From positions 56,551 through 120,550 of the forward strand of contig CAIPJS010000052.1 in NCBI GenBank assembly GCA_903865435.1: a stretch of 64,000 nt of DNA. The letters run 5' to 3'. Both the position numbers and the translations under genes were made by a program. The notes below the pieces were generated by a model. It made no database searches, was not told the DNA's origin, and worked only from the letters and a program-made list of their open reading frames with translations. Numbering within the stretch: position 1 is the stretch's first letter; each line of letters starts with the position of its first letter. The DNA is from an uncultured Bacteroidota bacterium. GTDB lineage: Bacteria; Bacteroidota; Bacteroidia; Chitinophagales; Chitinophagaceae. This document shows, piece after piece, positions 1 to 9,332 of the stretch.

Positions 1-1
1 T

Positions 2-283
2 AACAATGGCGTTTATGCGGTAAAAGTAAAAGGAGCCTGTTGTAATGATAAAACGTATGGCGGCATGATGAATATTGGAGTAAGGCCAACTGTGGATGGA
101 AATAAAAAAGTTATTGAAGTGCACATCTTTGATTTTGATCAGGACATCTACGAACAAAATTTAACCGTTTTAGTTTTTGATTACATAAGAGGAGAAGAGA
201 AATTCAATGGACTAGATGCCTTAAAAGTTCAGTTAAATAAGGATAAAATTGCAGCGGCTGCTATTTTACAGAAGTATCCATAA
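2..283 (+). CDS. ribF: Bifunctional riboflavin kinase/FAD synthetase RibF, C-terminal part
   Basis: This is the 3' end of a gene that begins before the window; the open frame runs from base 2. The visible 93 residues are the end of the riboflavin kinase domain, with NGVYAVKV, then GGMMNIGVRPTV, and later a FDFDQDIY segment followed by the basic helix typical of the RibF C-terminus. RibF phosphorylates riboflavin to FMN and adenylylates it to FAD in the cytoplasm. The 3' end overlaps the convergent holA gene by 23 bases. The family call is secure from the GxxNIGxRPT motif; the adenylyltransferase domain lies outside the window. Confidence 0.93.
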   Translation, partial: NNGVYAVKVKGACCNDKTYGGMMNIGVRPTVDGNKKVIEVHIFDFDQDIYEQNLTVLVFDYIRGEEKFNGLDALKVQLNKDKIAAAAILQKYP

Positions 284-1265
284 TTTTAATAACCAACTCT
301 TTAAGCAGGTCTGCATCAGAATTATCGGCATCATGAATGCCTAATACCCTTAAATTGTATTCGTGAATCAATAATAAAATTTGTTCCACTTTTTTGTAAG
401 AATACTGTCTTAAAGCAGCTAAATATATTTTGACTGCAAAAAAACTTAGCCCTACTTCACTCATGATTCGTTTTTCATCACTCGACCCCAAGCCATATAT
501 GGCATACACTTTACTAAAAAATGCATACAAAGTAGGAAGAATTAATTGGATTGGTGCTGCTTTATTATTGGATTCAAAATATTGAATCATTCGAATGGCT
601 TTGGAAAAATTTCTTTGCGCCACCGCTTCTTGAAATTCAAACGCATTGTATTCTTTACTAATTCCGATGTACTTTTCAATATCATCTTCGGTCATTTTTT
701 TACGACTCCCTAAATTCACAATGAGTTTTTCCAATTCATTTTGAATGCGGCTTAAATCGTTGCCAATATGATCCACTATAATTTGAACCGCCTTTGGACT
801 AATTTGATACCCCCTTTCTGACACCCATTGATTGACCCATTCTGGCAATTTGCTGTCATACATTTTCTTAGTACTCACCACAACAGATTTGGTTTTTAAA
901 GCCTTGGCCAAAACAGAACGACCATCTAAATTTTTATCTTTGTGTGCTACAATTAAAATAGTTGAGCTTAATGGGTGTTCGATATAAGACAATAATTTGT
1001 CTATTTGATTCATGTGTTGCGCTTCTTTAATAATAACCACTTGTTTTTCAGCAAAAACTGGATAACGTTTACAAGCATTCATTATTTCTGTCCAATCGGC
1101 ATCCTTACCATAAAAAATGGTCAAATTAAAAGCCTGTTCTGCTTCTGGCAATAAATGCTTCTCTGCATAGTCCACCACTTGATCTATATAAAAAGGCTCT
1201 TCCCCTTCAAGCCAATAAACAGCATCAAAGATGTTCTTTTTCCAATTGGCTATGATTTTTGTCAT
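261..1265 (-). CDS. holA: DNA polymerase III subunit delta (HolA)
   Basis: HolA is the delta subunit of the clamp loader, which opens the beta clamp ring during replication. The protein has the Bacteroidota HolA layout: an early YWLEGEEPFYIDQV segment, a degenerate AAA+ domain lacking a Walker A motif, a central region with NDLSRIQNELEKL, and a helical C-terminal collar domain. Length of about 334 residues is normal. I chose the ATG at 1265 (MTKIIANWKK) because a TATCTTTG -7 element at 1275-1282 overlaps any earlier start; the in-frame ATG at 1271 is the alternative. The 3' end overlaps convergent ribF. Confidence 0.88.
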   Translation of the reverse strand: MTKIIANWKKNIFDAVYWLEGEEPFYIDQVVDYAEKHLLPEAEQAFNLTIFYGKDADWTEIMNACKRYPVFAEKQVVIIKEAQHMNQIDKLLSYIEHPLSSTILIVAHKDKNLDGRSVLAKALKTKSVVVSTKKMYDSKLPEWVNQWVSERGYQISPKAVQIIVDHIGNDLSRIQNELEKLIVNLGSRKKMTEDDIEKYIGISKEYNAFEFQEAVAQRNFSKAIRMIQYFESNNKAAPIQLILPTLYAFFSKVYAIYGLGSSDEKRIMSEVGLSFFAVKIYLAALRQYSYKKVEQILLLIHEYNLRVLGIHDADNSDADLLKELVIKIMDTSVK

Positions 1266-1274
1266 GGGCATAAT

Positions 1275-1282
1275 CAAAGATA
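1275..1282 (-). promoter_or_regulatory. Putative -7 promoter element of holA
   Basis: On the minus strand these bases read TATCTTTG, an exact match to the Bacteroidota -7 consensus TAnnTTTG. No good TTTG -33 box is seen 19-21 bases upstream. The element ends only about ten bases before the chosen holA start, implying a very short leader. Confidence 0.4.
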
Positions 1283-1417
1283 AAGATTTGTATAACTAAA
1301 TTTAATAAAATGTAAACAATGGTAAGAAAGCCCATTCCAACAAGTGGATTAGATGATATAAATTTGAAATGTGTGCTTTTTATCCTAAATTGCATACATA
1401 TAAACAAAATCAATTTT

Positions 1418-2332
1418 ATGAGTAATGAATCATCTAGCAACAGCAGTAAAATAACAATTGTCATTCTGATTATTGCCCTAGTTGGATCTTGGATCTATTT
1501 TAATAGTTCAAAGACAGAAATTATAACCACTTACGATAATAAGGTAGCAGTAATTGATAGTGCAAAATCCAAAATTCAATCTGAATTTATTGCTGTTTCT
1601 GCAAAAGCAGATTCCTTAACTCAACAAAATACTGAGTTAAAAGGCGATTTGTTAGACAAGTCCAATCAAATACAAAAGCTGAAAACCAATATCAGCAATA
1701 TCTTACGTAAACAAGATGCCACAGATAAAGAATTGACAACAGCGAAGACTTTAATTGAAGAATTGAATGGTAAAGTAAGTACGCTTTTTGCAGATCTTTC
1801 TAAAGCGCAAGCAGAAAATAAAGAATTGAATGCGAAAAATCAGGATTTAACCAATACCAACACTACTTTAAATAGCAACTTGTCTGCCACTCAAAAAGAA
1901 AAAGAAAGATTGCAAGATATTGGATCTACTTTACACGCTTCAACTTTTAGTATTCAATCTTTAAGAATTAGAGAAGATGGCACGGAGAAAAAAACAAGCA
2001 ATGTGAGAAGAGCCAATACTTTACGTTTGTCTTTCCAAATTGATAAAAACAAAATAACTCCATCAGGTACGCAAGAATTGTATGTATGCATTTCTGGTCC
2101 AGACGGAAAAGCTTTCAATGAAGGGGGAAAAATCAATACTAGAGAAGATGGTAGCAAAGAATATTCTAACAAAATTGTTGTTCAATATGAACAAAATAAA
2201 GAATTAGGTGTAAGCTATGATATCAAACAAACCAAACAATTGGCCGAGGGAGAATACAAAATTGAAGTATACCACAATGGCTTTAAAATTGGTACAGGAA
2301 AAACAACTTTAACTAAAGGATTCTTATTCTAG
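1418..2332 (+). CDS. Hypothetical membrane-anchored coiled-coil protein
   Basis: I do not recognise a named family. From the ATG at 1418 (MSNESSSNSSK) the 304-residue protein has a short polar N-terminus, one membrane helix at about residues 11-27 (ITIVILIIALVGSWIYF), then a long coiled coil at about residues 45-175 rich in Q, N, K, E and L, and a C-terminal beta-rich domain of about 120 residues. The coiled-coil-plus-C-domain layout suggests an envelope protein facing the periplasm. An in-frame start 99 bases upstream would add a basic, unusual leader, so I prefer 1418. A strong terminator follows the gene. Function unknown; it may be a structural or tethering protein (inference). Confidence 0.7.
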   Translation: MSNESSSNSSKITIVILIIALVGSWIYFNSSKTEIITTYDNKVAVIDSAKSKIQSEFIAVSAKADSLTQQNTELKGDLLDKSNQIQKLKTNISNILRKQDATDKELTTAKTLIEELNGKVSTLFADLSKAQAENKELNAKNQDLTNTNTTLNSNLSATQKEKERLQDIGSTLHASTFSIQSLRIREDGTEKKTSNVRRANTLRLSFQIDKNKITPSGTQELYVCISGPDGKAFNEGGKINTREDGSKEYSNKIVVQYEQNKELGVSYDIKQTKQLAEGEYKIEVYHNGFKIGTGKTTLTKGFLF

Positions 2333-2349
2333 AATGAATCACTAAGCTT

Positions 2350-2390
2350 AAAGTAAAAGGCCTCCTATTAACCAGGAGGCCTTTTACTTT
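2350..2390. terminator. Bidirectional intrinsic terminator
   Basis: A 16-base perfect inverted repeat, AAGTAAAAGGCCTCCT, is separated by a 7-base loop from its complement, with A-rich and T-rich ends on the two arms. It lies between the convergent coiled-coil gene and the small unknown gene, so it can serve both. Confidence 0.85.
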
Positions 2391-2415
2391 TCTATCAAAA
2401 TTTTAAATGCCGTTA

Positions 2416-2730
2416 CTAACTCACCAACTCGTTGGTGTTGCTTAAATCCTGCATCATGCCGCTAATAGGCATTTCGTTGTAGGACAAAGCATAAAACCAC
2501 AATTGAATAGCAGCAGGTGAAATTGATTCTACAAAAAAATTCACTTTACTTAACAAAGGAATTAATTTGTTGGTAATTTCATGCGTCTCATTACCTTCTT
2601 CTGATAAAGTGTACACATTTAACAAACTTTTTAACTGTGCTAACTCATTGTCCAATAAATGATCGAAGGCATGCAATTGTATGAATTCCGAAACGGCTTC
2701 ATACAACATTGCTTTGTTATTTGCTTTCAT
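2416..2730 (-). CDS. Hypothetical small helical protein
   Basis: This 104-residue protein is not recognised. It is acidic and predicted helical by eye, with no signal peptide, no membrane segment and no cysteine. It starts MKANNKAMLYEAVSEF and ends in a serine/asparagine-rich tail. It stands alone between a bidirectional terminator and the glycogen operon, with about 150 bases of non-coding sequence separating it from the end of glgB. Codon use looks like that of its neighbours, which supports a real gene, but there is no functional clue. Confidence 0.55.
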   Translation of the reverse strand: MKANNKAMLYEAVSEFIQLHAFDHLLDNELAQLKSLLNVYTLSEEGNETHEITNKLIPLLSKVNFFVESISPAAIQLWFYALSYNEMPISGMMQDLSNTNELVS

Positions 2731-2883
2731 ACATTAATGTTTTTAATGGGTTTGATTACAATGCAAAGTTCTATTGATATTATTACCTAAATGTTAATAA
2801 AGGTCAGTTTCGGCTATTTGTGGAAAACTTGACTAAAAATGTTCATTTACTAATCTAAGTATGCTGTAATAGAAGCAGTTAGC

Positions 2884-4824
2884 TTATTTTAAAACAATGG
2901 CTGATAATGCAGGGAGATTCAATAAAAGCTCATTCCAGTCCCCTTTTTCATCTTGAGGGTAAATGGGTATAGTGGTATTGTTTAAATCGCCAGCACCCCA
3001 ATATTTTTTATCATCACTATTAAATAACTGTTTCCATGTTTTATTGCCATGCACATGAATCGAATATTGATGCCTAGGTATGGGAGTCATATTGAGCACG
3101 ACCAATATGTCGTCTTTAGGATTTTTACCTTTTCTTTTGAATGCAATTACTGCTTCCTCTCTTTTATTTACTTCTACCCATTCAAATCCATTGGGATCAA
3201 ATTGCAATTCAAACAAAGCAGGCGATTTTTTATACAATTCATTTAAAGCTTGCACACAGTTTTTCATACCTGCATGGCTTTCGATTTGTAATAAATCCCA
3301 TTGCAACTCGGTAGCAAAATTCCATTCTTTAGTGGCAGCAAATTCATTTCCCATAAAAAGCAGTTTCGCACCTGGATGTGTATACATATAAGTATACATT
3401 AATCTTAAATTGGCAAATTTTTGCTGGTCATCTCCAGGCATTTTATAAATCATTGGGCTTTTTCCATGCACCACTTCATCATGACTCAATGGCAACATAA
3501 AGTTTTCGTCATAATAATACATCATGGAAAAAGTAAACTTGTCTTGATGAGCTGGTCTCAACATAGGATCAAATTTAAAATAATCAAGCGTATCATGCAT
3601 CCATCCCATCATCCACTTCATGCCAAAACCCAGTCCATCCTTAAAAGTGGGTTTACTTATTCCTGGCCAATCGGAAGCTTCTTCGGCAATGGTTTGTATA
3701 TAAGGAAAGTCTCGGTACAATGTCTCATTTAGCTCTTTTAAAAATGCAATGGCTTCTATATTGCCATTGCCTCCAAATTCATTGGGTTCCCATTGTCCTG
3801 CTGCTCTACTATAATCCAATCTCAACATTGAACTTACCGCATCTACCCTTAATCCATCAATATGAAATTGATCACACCAAAAACGAGCACTACTTATTAA
3901 AAAAGATTTGACTTCACCACGTTTGTAATTAAAGACATAAGAATTCCAATCGGGATGATAGCCTTTGCGCATATCAGCATACTCATAGGTATTGGCACCA
4001 TCAAACATAAAAAGCCCATGTGCATCATATGGAAAATGTGATGGAACCCAATCTATGATGACACCAATTTCCGCATCATGAAAAGCTTCTACTAAGGCAG
4101 CAAATTCTTGCGGATTTCCAAAACGAGAGGTGGGTGCAAAAAATCCCACCCCTTGATAACCCCAACTGCCATCAAAGGGATGTTCCATTATAGGCATGAA
4201 CTCTACATGTGTAAAACCCATTTCTTTTACATAAGGCACCAATAATTTAATAAGCTGTGTATAGGAGTTGTATGAATTTTCATTGTTTTTATCGGGACGC
4301 ATCCAACTGGCCAAGTGCACTTCATATACCGAATAGGGTTGGTCGGTTCTGTTTTTAATGTTTCTTTGCGCTATCCACTTTGCATCATTCCATGGATAAT
4401 TGGTTTCCCATGTGATTGAAGCGGTTAAAGGCCTCAATTCCCAATAATGAGCAAAAGGATCTCCCTTGTCTAATTTCACCCCTTGGTAACCATGAATATG
4501 GTATTTGTATACTTCACCCACTGAGATGCCTGGGATAAATCCTTCCCAAATTCCAGAACTGTCTTGTCTAACAATTAAAGCATGTGTATCGTTGTTCCAA
4601 TGATTAAAATTTCCTTTAACATAAACCGCTGTGGCATTGGGTGCCCAAACTGCAAAGTAGGTTCCCATTGTTTCAGACACTTGTATTTGCTTATTTCCAA
4701 AAAATTTATACAAGGAATAATGTGTACCTTTTTGAAAATTAGATACATCCTCATCTGTAAATAAAGAATAATTCCAAACGGGTTGTTTGGTATCTACAAA
4801 ATGAAGTTCCTCGTATTTTGACAT
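2884..4824 (-). CDS. glgB: 1,4-alpha-glucan branching enzyme GlgB
   Basis: GlgB makes the alpha-1,6 branches of glycogen. The 646-residue protein has an N-terminal CBM48-type domain (about residues 35-130, with GNFNHWN), a GH13 barrel, and a C-terminal beta domain. Catalytic motifs are visible: DGLRVDAV with the nucleophile Asp near residue 328, AEEASDWP with the acid/base Glu near 381, and LSHDEVVHGK with the third Asp. Bacterial GlgB proteins with an extra N1 domain are near 730 residues; this shorter form lacks that domain. It is the last gene of the glycogen operon, 2 bases after the amylase gene. Confidence 0.95.
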   Translation of the reverse strand: MSKYEELHFVDTKQPVWNYSLFTDEDVSNFQKGTHYSLYKFFGNKQIQVSETMGTYFAVWAPNATAVYVKGNFNHWNNDTHALIVRQDSSGIWEGFIPGISVGEVYKYHIHGYQGVKLDKGDPFAHYWELRPLTASITWETNYPWNDAKWIAQRNIKNRTDQPYSVYEVHLASWMRPDKNNENSYNSYTQLIKLLVPYVKEMGFTHVEFMPIMEHPFDGSWGYQGVGFFAPTSRFGNPQEFAALVEAFHDAEIGVIIDWVPSHFPYDAHGLFMFDGANTYEYADMRKGYHPDWNSYVFNYKRGEVKSFLISSARFWCDQFHIDGLRVDAVSSMLRLDYSRAAGQWEPNEFGGNGNIEAIAFLKELNETLYRDFPYIQTIAEEASDWPGISKPTFKDGLGFGMKWMMGWMHDTLDYFKFDPMLRPAHQDKFTFSMMYYYDENFMLPLSHDEVVHGKSPMIYKMPGDDQQKFANLRLMYTYMYTHPGAKLLFMGNEFAATKEWNFATELQWDLLQIESHAGMKNCVQALNELYKKSPALFELQFDPNGFEWVEVNKREEAVIAFKRKGKNPKDDILVVLNMTPIPRHQYSIHVHGNKTWKQLFNSDDKKYWGAGDLNNTTIPIYPQDEKGDWNELLLNLPALSAIVLK

Positions 4825-4826
4825 AA

Positions 4827-6695
4827 TTATTTTGTTAATTCAATCACTTGCATGGACATGGGCGCAATAGAAAATTCTCTTTTAATTTTATTGCCATGTA
4901 CAATATCTGTACCTCCTTTAAAACCAACGGTTCTTTCAGCATATTTTTCAAAATTAAGTTTTCTTTCTTTGGTATCAGTATTCATCACGCACATAATGGT
5001 TTGACCTTTGGTATACCTAAAGTAAACATACAACCCATCCTCGGGCAAGTATTGCATCATTGCGCCAGTTTTCAAAGCAATCGATCCTTTACGATATGTT
5101 CCCAATAGTTGTACATAATGTAAAAAATCTTTTTCTGCATCCGTCAAGCCTTGTTCTGTAAACGCATTTTTCTTATCACCTGTCCAACCTCCAGGAAAAT
5201 CAAGCCTTACCCATCCATCCGGATTAGAAATGCCTTTCATTAAAATCTCTGAGCCATAATACATTTGAGGAATACCTCTACATGTCATCAACCAAGCATA
5301 AGCCATTTTTGTTTTGGGAATGCTTTCCCCTAAAGATGAATGTATGCGGGTCATGTCATGATTGTCTAAAAAAATTACATTATTGCTTGGCACTTTGTAC
5401 ATATAATCTTCACTTAAAGTGCTGTATAATTTGATGACGCCATCACCCCAAGCATTATTTTCATTCAATGCAGGCAAAATACCTGAAAATAATAATCTAA
5501 AATCAGAAGTGGCCTGCAAATTACTTTTAAAAGGCAAATTGAAATTATTGCGAATAAAATAAGCTTGAGAAGCAACATCATCCACCCAACATTCTCCATA
5601 AGCAAAAATGTTTGGATATTCATTAATAAGGGCTTGATTGAGTCGATTCATTACTTCGACATTGCAATATTTATAAGTATCTATTCTAAATGCATCAATT
5701 CCATATGTTTCTACTGACCAAATGGCATTTTGTGTTAAATACTTTTCTACATAAGGATTTTCTTGATTCACGTCGGGCATCTCTGTAGTAAACCATCCAT
5801 TAATCATTTTTGCTTCATCCACTTTGGCATGATGGGGATCAAAAATGGCTTGTTCGCGATAATGTGTTTGTGTATAAGTGGGCCATTGATGTACCCAATC
5901 TATTGAAGGCGCATCTTGTACTAAAAAATGAAAACGTCCAAAATGATTGTAAACAATGTCCTGAATTAATTTCATGCCTCTCTTGTGCAGACTATCACTT
6001 AAAGTTAAATAAGCCTGATCTCCACCCAATCTTTTTTCAATCGCATAATTATTTGTAGCTGCATAACCATGTTCTGTTCGATCAGGCATGTCATTTTCAA
6101 TAACGGGAGTCATCCATAAAGTGGAAACACCTAATTTTTGAAAGTAATCCAAATGATTCGTCACTCCTTTCAAATCACCTCCATGTCTTAAAAAAATTGA
6201 ATCTCTATTTAAGGATTGATCCTTTAAACCTGCAATTTGATCGTTACTTGGATCACCATTGCTAAATCGGTCGGGCATTAAAAAATAAATTAAATCGGCC
6301 GGATTAATTCCTTGGGCAAATAAAGTTCCTCTGCCTTTTCTTCTTGGTAGTAATGGCCATGCAGTATGTAGGATTGTTCCACCTGTTCGAATAGAGAAAT
6401 TTACATTACCCGGCTTTGCAGTGGATGCAATTTCAACATCTACAGCTATATAATGCCCATTTTCAAAATGATGTAGTCCCAATACATTTACTCCGGCATA
6501 ATTTGTTTGCACTGTCGATTTTGAAAAGTTGGAACTAGTGCTCCTAAATAAAATTTGTACTTTATGCAATTGCATTTGCGCAAACCAATTTGTAGGATAT
6601 GCTTCTACTGCCTGACCAAAACTAATGGTTAGAAATGCAAATTGCACTAAAATTGTCGCCAATAAACATTGGCTATAAAAAAAACGAAGCTTCAT
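4827..6695 (-). CDS. Secreted GH13 alpha-amylase / cyclomaltodextrinase-like enzyme
   Basis: The enzyme is predicted to hydrolyse alpha-1,4-glucans or maltodextrins in the periplasm. The 622-residue protein has a signal peptide (about residues 1-29, ending near SFGQA), a beta-sandwich N-domain (about 35-115) like that of cyclomaltodextrinases and SusA-type neopullulanases, then the GH13 barrel with AFRIDTYKY (Asp near 339), AYGECW (Glu near 368) and FLDNHDMTR (Asp near 447). The start at 6695 (MKLRFF) gives the signal peptide directly; an upstream start would put a basic stretch overlapping the transporter gene. It sits 4 bases after the sugar transporter and 2 bases before glgB. Confidence 0.88.
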   Translation of the reverse strand: MKLRFFYSQCLLATILVQFAFLTISFGQAVEAYPTNWFAQMQLHKVQILFRSTSSNFSKSTVQTNYAGVNVLGLHHFENGHYIAVDVEIASTAKPGNVNFSIRTGGTILHTAWPLLPRRKGRGTLFAQGINPADLIYFLMPDRFSNGDPSNDQIAGLKDQSLNRDSIFLRHGGDLKGVTNHLDYFQKLGVSTLWMTPVIENDMPDRTEHGYAATNNYAIEKRLGGDQAYLTLSDSLHKRGMKLIQDIVYNHFGRFHFLVQDAPSIDWVHQWPTYTQTHYREQAIFDPHHAKVDEAKMINGWFTTEMPDVNQENPYVEKYLTQNAIWSVETYGIDAFRIDTYKYCNVEVMNRLNQALINEYPNIFAYGECWVDDVASQAYFIRNNFNLPFKSNLQATSDFRLLFSGILPALNENNAWGDGVIKLYSTLSEDYMYKVPSNNVIFLDNHDMTRIHSSLGESIPKTKMAYAWLMTCRGIPQMYYGSEILMKGISNPDGWVRLDFPGGWTGDKKNAFTEQGLTDAEKDFLHYVQLLGTYRKGSIALKTGAMMQYLPEDGLYVYFRYTKGQTIMCVMNTDTKERKLNFEKYAERTVGFKGGTDIVHGNKIKREFSIAPMSMQVIELTK

Positions 6696-6699
6696 ATTT

Positions 6700-8016
6700 T
6701 TATTTTTTCTCTTCTTTAATAATGATGGCACATACAATACCTGCTAATAATAATAAGCATCCTCCAATTTGAACGGCCATCAATCGATCGTTGTGTAAAT
6801 AGATAGACATGATTTTCCCAAAAAAGATAGAAGCAATAATTTCAGGAAGTACGATGAAGAAATTAAATATACCCATGTAGATGCCCATTTTTTGTTCTGG
6901 AATAAAACCAGCCAATAGAGAATAAGGCATTGATAATATGGAAGCCCAAGCTATTCCAACTAAGCCCATACTTAGATATAACAAATTAGGTTGTTGCACA
7001 TAATAGACCGAAATCAATCCCATACCTCCAATAAGCAAACAAGCTACATGCGTCATTTTTTTTCCAATTTTTCCTACCCAAAATGGAAGCGTAAATGAAA
7101 AACCAAATGTGACTAAATTTAAAATGGCAGAAGTAGTATTGGCATGTTCTAAACCCATCGTATACAAATCACTACTGGCAATAGGATCTCCATGAAACAA
7201 TTGACTGGCTACTCCAGTACTGTAATAAAACCACATTAAAAATAGTCCAGGCCATGTAATAAAATTGACCAAGGCCAATCTTTTCATTTGAATGGGCATG
7301 TGCACAATAGAGTGAATGATTTCTTGAAGCATCCCTTTTTTATCGGCTTCTTGATTGGCGGTATTATTTATCGATGGAGGATACTCTTTACTTTTAAATA
7401 CAGTGTACAATACCGATACTAAAAAAACTGCACCCCCAATATAAAAGGACAGCAATATGTTTTGAGGAATAGATCCGTTGGTTTTAGCTCTAGATACATG
7501 AAACCAGTTTACCAATACTTGTGGCAAATAACCTGCAATAAAAGAAGCCAAACCTATAAACATACTTTGCATGGCAAATCCATAAGAACGTTGCTGCTCA
7601 TTTAAATTATCAGCAACAAAAGCTCTAAAGGGTTCCATAGTAACATTGATACTAGAATCTAAAATCCATAATACCCCAGCAGCCATCCATATGGTACCAG
7701 AATTAGGCATCAAAAATAATAGAGCCGAACTTAAAATGGCCCCCACTAAAAAGTAAGGTCTTCTTCGACCTAATTTTGGATGCCAAGTACGATCACTAAA
7801 ATAGCCAACAATGGGTTGTACCAATAAGCCAGTCATAGGCGCAGCCAACCACAAACCAGGAATTTGATCGGGCGTTGCACCTAAAAATTCATAAATCGCA
7901 CTCATATTGCCCATTTGCAAACTCCAACCAAATTGAATGCCAAAAAAGCCAAAACACATATTCCAAATTTGCCAAACACTTAGTTTTACTTTAACTCCTG
8001 TATATGCAGTATTCAT
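6700..8016 (-). CDS. MFS sugar transporter, maltose-type (GPH/SLC45-like)
   Basis: This 438-residue inner-membrane protein has about twelve hydrophobic segments. It opens with the WNMCFGFFGIQFGWSLQ helix and carries GYFSDRTWHPKLGRRRPYF between helices 2 and 3, the signature of the GPH/SLC45-like branch of the major facilitator superfamily used by Bacteroidota for maltose or related disaccharides. Its place between glgC and a secreted GH13 enzyme supports uptake of maltose or maltodextrins released in the periplasm (inference from context). It starts 16 bases after glgC. Confidence 0.82.
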   Translation of the reverse strand: MNTAYTGVKVKLSVWQIWNMCFGFFGIQFGWSLQMGNMSAIYEFLGATPDQIPGLWLAAPMTGLLVQPIVGYFSDRTWHPKLGRRRPYFLVGAILSSALLFLMPNSGTIWMAAGVLWILDSSINVTMEPFRAFVADNLNEQQRSYGFAMQSMFIGLASFIAGYLPQVLVNWFHVSRAKTNGSIPQNILLSFYIGGAVFLVSVLYTVFKSKEYPPSINNTANQEADKKGMLQEIIHSIVHMPIQMKRLALVNFITWPGLFLMWFYYSTGVASQLFHGDPIASSDLYTMGLEHANTTSAILNLVTFGFSFTLPFWVGKIGKKMTHVACLLIGGMGLISVYYVQQPNLLYLSMGLVGIAWASILSMPYSLLAGFIPEQKMGIYMGIFNFFIVLPEIIASIFFGKIMSIYLHNDRLMAVQIGGCLLLLAGIVCAIIIKEEKK

Positions 8017-8032
8017 TTTTCACTATTAAATT

Positions 8033-9316
8033 TTAAATAATAAATCCATTTGGTATGAAAGCACCTTTTTTAATGACCACTATACCATCTTTGATGGTAT
8101 ACAAAGGATGATCTATTTTTTCATGATGTGCTCCTCCTTTAATATGAACATCATTCCCAATAGAGCAATTTTTATCTACAATAGCATCTTCTATCAAACA
8201 TCTTTCACCAATACCTAAAATAGGTTCCCCTTTTTTATTTTTTTTATTGATTTGATCCATGGTCTCATAATAATCACAACCCATGATATAGCAATTCTTA
8301 ATAACACTATCCTTCCCTATTCTAGAACGAATGCCTATTACTGAATTAGCCACTTCTTTGGCCATGATGATAGACCCTTCGGCGATAATGGCTTTGTTAA
8401 TGATGGTTCCACTTACTTTGGCTGGGGGCAACATTCTTGATCTAGTATAAACAGTTTGAGCACTGTCGAATAAATTAAATTGTGGCACATCATGTGTTAG
8501 TGCAAGATTGGCTTCAAAAAATGAATAAATATTCCCAATATCTGTCCAATAGCCGTCATATTGATAGCTTAATACTTTATAATGCGCAATAGAATCAGGA
8601 ATGATTTCTTTTCCAAAATCAGTTGCACTGGCATGCACTTCATTTAAAAATTGATATAAGATTTCTTTATTAAACACATAGATGCCCATGGATGCCAAAT
8701 AATTTTTACCTTCCGCTTTCATCGCAGCGCCTGTATCACTCACCCAATCTGCTAAAACATCTTTCTTAGGCTTTTCTACAAAAGAGGTAATTACATTTTC
8801 GTTGTTGGCTTTAAGAATGCCAAACTCTGGCGCTTCTCTTTCCCCAACTGGAATGGTGGCGATGGTTAATGCAGCACCACTTTTTTTATGTGCTTCAATC
8901 ATTTTGCTAAAATCCATTTGATACAATTGGTCACCACTTAATATCAGTACATAATCAAATTCCATTTTTGCAAGGTGTCTTAAAGATTGTCTTACTGCAT
9001 CGGCAGTGCCTTGAAACCACCCAGGATTGTCTGGTGTTTGTTCTGCTGCTAGAATATCCACAAAGCCAGTACTAAAAGCACTAAAATGATAAGTGTTTTT
9101 AATATGCTGATTCAAAGAAGCAGAATTAAATTGTGTTAAAACAAAAATTCTATTCAAATTACTATTGATACAATTGCTAATAGGAATATCCACCAAACGG
9201 TATTTACCAGCAATGGGTACGGCAGGTTTTGACCTACTTGCGGTTAATGGATACAATCTAGAACCTGCTCCACCCCCTAAAATAATTGAAACTGTTTCTT
9301 TTGCAAATACTGCCAT
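8033..9316 (-). CDS. glgC: Glucose-1-phosphate adenylyltransferase GlgC
   Basis: GlgC makes ADP-glucose from glucose-1-phosphate and ATP, the committed step of bacterial glycogen synthesis. The 427-residue protein begins with the nucleotidyltransferase motif GGGAGSRLYPLTASRSKPAV at about residue 14, has GDQLYQMDF (catalytic Asp region) and FVEKPK, and ends with a left-handed beta-helix domain that normally carries allosteric control. Length is typical. It is 16 bases downstream of glgA, so enzyme and product user are co-transcribed. Confidence 0.96.
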   Translation of the reverse strand: MAVFAKETVSIILGGGAGSRLYPLTASRSKPAVPIAGKYRLVDIPISNCINSNLNRIFVLTQFNSASLNQHIKNTYHFSAFSTGFVDILAAEQTPDNPGWFQGTADAVRQSLRHLAKMEFDYVLILSGDQLYQMDFSKMIEAHKKSGAALTIATIPVGEREAPEFGILKANNENVITSFVEKPKKDVLADWVSDTGAAMKAEGKNYLASMGIYVFNKEILYQFLNEVHASATDFGKEIIPDSIAHYKVLSYQYDGYWTDIGNIYSFFEANLALTHDVPQFNLFDSAQTVYTRSRMLPPAKVSGTIINKAIIAEGSIIMAKEVANSVIGIRSRIGKDSVIKNCYIMGCDYYETMDQINKKNKKGEPILGIGERCLIEDAIVDKNCSIGNDVHIKGGAHHEKIDHPLYTIKDGIVVIKKGAFIPNGFII

Positions 9317-9332
9317 AAACTAATTTTTATCA

